Assembly: GCF_014652655.1 (NCBI RefSeq) | Contig: NZ_BMZF01000003.1 | Coordinates: 1-64,000 of the forward strand | Reading direction: 5' to 3' | Length of the DNA: 64,000 nt | DNA from: Paramylibacter ulvae | GTDB taxonomy: Bacteria; Pseudomonadota; Alphaproteobacteria; Rhodobacterales; Rhodobacteraceae | Shown here: positions 62,880 through 64,000 of the stretch, piece by piece | Numbering within the stretch: position 1 is the stretch's first letter | Layout of the letters: each line of letters opens with the position of its first letter | Translations under genes and position numbers: made by a program | The notes under the pieces: generated by a model | Seen by the model: the letters and a program-made list of their open reading frames with translations, nothing else | Databases searched by the model: none | What the model was told of the DNA's origin: nothing

Positions 62880-63788
62880 GTGGAATTTTTAGAAAGTCTA
62901 ATCCCATCCATCAGCGCCGAAGGCGCGGTGTTGGTTGGTCTGATCGCGTCCGTTTTTTTGTATCTGTGGTTTTTGCGTGGATTGCGTAGGTCCGCAGTCG
63001 TGAAAATGAATGAAACTCCCAATTCCGATGGTTTTTCCGATACGGAATTGGAACGTTATGCACGTCATATCGTTTTGCGTGAAATTGGCGGCGTGGGGCA
63101 GAGCAAGTTATCCAATGCGCGGGTTTTGGTGATTGGCGCGGGTGGACTTGGATCGCCCGTGTTGCAATATTTGGCCGCTGCGGGTGTTGGCACAATTGGT
63201 GTGGTTGATGACGATACGGTCAGTCTTTCAAACCTTCAACGCCAAGTGTTGTTTGACGAAGATCAATTGGGCAAGCCCAAGGTTTTTGCGGCGCAACAAC
63301 GATTGCACGCGATTAACCCGCATGTTGATATCCTGCCATATCATCGTCGATTGGAAACCGAAGAGGCGCAAGATTTGATCGCTGAATTCGATTTGGTTTT
63401 GGATGGGTGTGATAATTTCAAAACGCGCAGCATGGTGAATAGCGCCTGTGTGGCAACAGATGTCCCATTGATTTCGGGCGCGATAAGCCAATGGGAAGGC
63501 CAGATTAGCCTGTTTCACCCCAAAAGCGGTTGCCCGTGTTACGCATGCGTTTTTGACAAAGAACCAAGCGCCGGTCTGGCGCCAAGCTGTGCCGAAGCAG
63601 GTGTCATGGGGGCATTGCCTGGCATCGTTGGTGCGATGATGGCGGCCGAGGCGATCAAATACATCACGGGTGCGGGCAAAACGCTGGCGGGTGATATGAT
63701 ATTTGTCGATGCTCTGTTCGGTGAAAACCGTAAAATGAAATTATCGCGTCGGGCGGATTGCGCCGTTTGCGGTGCAAAACCACAATAG
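62880..63788 (+). CDS. MoeB/ThiF-family sulfur-carrier adenylyltransferase with N-terminal TM segment (GTG start)
   Basis: A 302-residue E1-like enzyme. It starts at GTG 62880 with a hydrophobic segment (about 13-33, GAVLVGLIASVFLYLWFLR), then the adenylation domain: ERYARHIVLREIGGVGQSKL, the nucleotide-binding GAGGLGSPVLQYLAAAGVG, DDTVSLSNLQRQVLFDE. Two CxxC pairs (CPCYACVF; CAVCG) bind zinc. It adenylates a ThiS or MoaD type protein for thiamin or molybdopterin synthesis; which one is unclear. The membrane anchor is unusual for MoeB but occurs in related bacteria. Confidence 0.9.
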   Translation: MEFLESLIPSISAEGAVLVGLIASVFLYLWFLRGLRRSAVVKMNETPNSDGFSDTELERYARHIVLREIGGVGQSKLSNARVLVIGAGGLGSPVLQYLAAAGVGTIGVVDDDTVSLSNLQRQVLFDEDQLGKPKVFAAQQRLHAINPHVDILPYHRRLETEEAQDLIAEFDLVLDGCDNFKTRSMVNSACVATDVPLISGAISQWEGQISLFHPKSGCPCYACVFDKEPSAGLAPSCAEAGVMGALPGIVGAMMAAEAIKYITGAGKTLAGDMIFVDALFGENRKMKLSRRADCAVCGAKPQ

Positions 63789-63790
63789 CG

Positions 63791-64000
63791 TTACACCATA
63801 TTGGGCAGGATCAGGTTTGGCGGGCGATGTCCGTCTTCCATCATTTTGATGTTATAGACTAGCTTTTCACCCATTTCTTGGCGCGCTTCTTTCGTCGCGG
63901 AACCCATATGGGGCAATAACATCAGGTTGTTCAGATCGCGAAGGGCGGGGTTGATTTCGTGACCACGTTCCAAAACATCCAAACCCGCACCCGCCAATTT
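63791..64000 (-). CDS. D-isomer 2-hydroxyacid dehydrogenase, C-terminal end (5' part outside window)
   Basis: The minus-strand frame is open to the window edge at 64000 and ends with the stop at 63791. The 69 residues KLAGAGLDVLE...NLMLLPHMGSATKEARQEMGEK are the typical C-terminal end of glyoxylate/hydroxypyruvate reductase-like enzymes, with the catalytic His in LPHMGSAT. Exact substrate cannot be told from this fragment. Its stop is two bases from the convergent moeB-like stop. Confidence 0.9.
   Translation of the reverse strand, partial: KLAGAGLDVLERGHEINPALRDLNNLMLLPHMGSATKEARQEMGEKLVYNIKMMEDGHRPPNLILPNMV

Overview
The window is a chromosomal segment of an alphaproteobacterium, most likely a low-to-mid G+C member of the Rhodobacterales (Roseobacter group). 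The order-level call is inference from gene content and order: an aapJQMP-type general amino-acid ABC transporter, an ATP12 F1-ATPase assembly chaperone, trpS/murJ/glnD side by side, yidC-MOSC-engB next to argB, a LuxR/LuxI pair between rplQ and rarA, and FNR-type boxes in front of universal stress protein genes. I do not name a genus.

Positions 1-21043 hold the ribosomal protein super-locus: tuf (3' end)-rpsJ-rplC-rplD-rplW // rplB-rpsS-rplV-rpsC-rplP // rpmC-rpsQ-rplN-rplX-rplE-rpsN-rpsH-rplF-rplR-rpsE-rpmD // rplO-secY-adk-rpsM-rpsK-rpoA-rplQ. The double slashes are three interruptions by unrelated genes: (i) a 47-codon ORF and a universal stress protein; (ii) a SnoaL-like protein, a 2OG-Fe(II) oxygenase-like protein, a second universal stress protein and a DUF3800 protein; (iii) a DUF6891-like protein and an EamA transporter. 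Each resumed ribosomal segment is preceded by a strongly structured leader, and an attenuator-like pair of hairpins lies between rplO and secY. Both stress-protein genes carry an FNR-type box near -41.

Positions 21044-26164 hold a quorum-sensing pair (a LuxR-type regulator with a frameshift that detaches its HTH domain, and an intact LuxI-type synthase), then rarA-crcB-rluC-like-atp12 as one transcription unit. Positions 26165-31070 are the aapJQMP operon with a hairpin/terminator after aapJ and a strong terminator after aapP.

Positions 31069-41146 run mostly leftward: SixA-like phosphatase, 4Fe-4S protein, sterol-desaturase-family protein, argB, (an SDR on +), engB, MOSC protein, yidC, ttcA, a creatinase, yidD, rnpA and rpmH. 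Positions 41437-45017 (+) hold a TVP38 membrane protein, a MerA-like flavoprotein and a sensor kinase. Positions 45066-54204 hold trpS (-), a probable pseudo-rhomboid (+), an LpxL-like acyltransferase (+), two tandem-duplicated small exported proteins (-), murJ, glnD and an LpoA-like lipoprotein (-). Positions 54313-64000 hold rsmI-yraN-gshB-hydrolase (+), comM/yifB, a GST-YHS fusion, a histidine phosphatase and cobU (-), then coaBC-dut-moeB-like (+), and the end of a 2-hydroxyacid dehydrogenase (-) running off the edge.

No tRNA, rRNA, CRISPR array, prophage or insertion sequence was recognised. The window is mainly housekeeping. The strongest leads are regulatory: the secY attenuator, the FNR-controlled stress proteins inside the ribosomal locus, the frameshifted LuxR, and the duplicated small exported genes with their shared palindrome.
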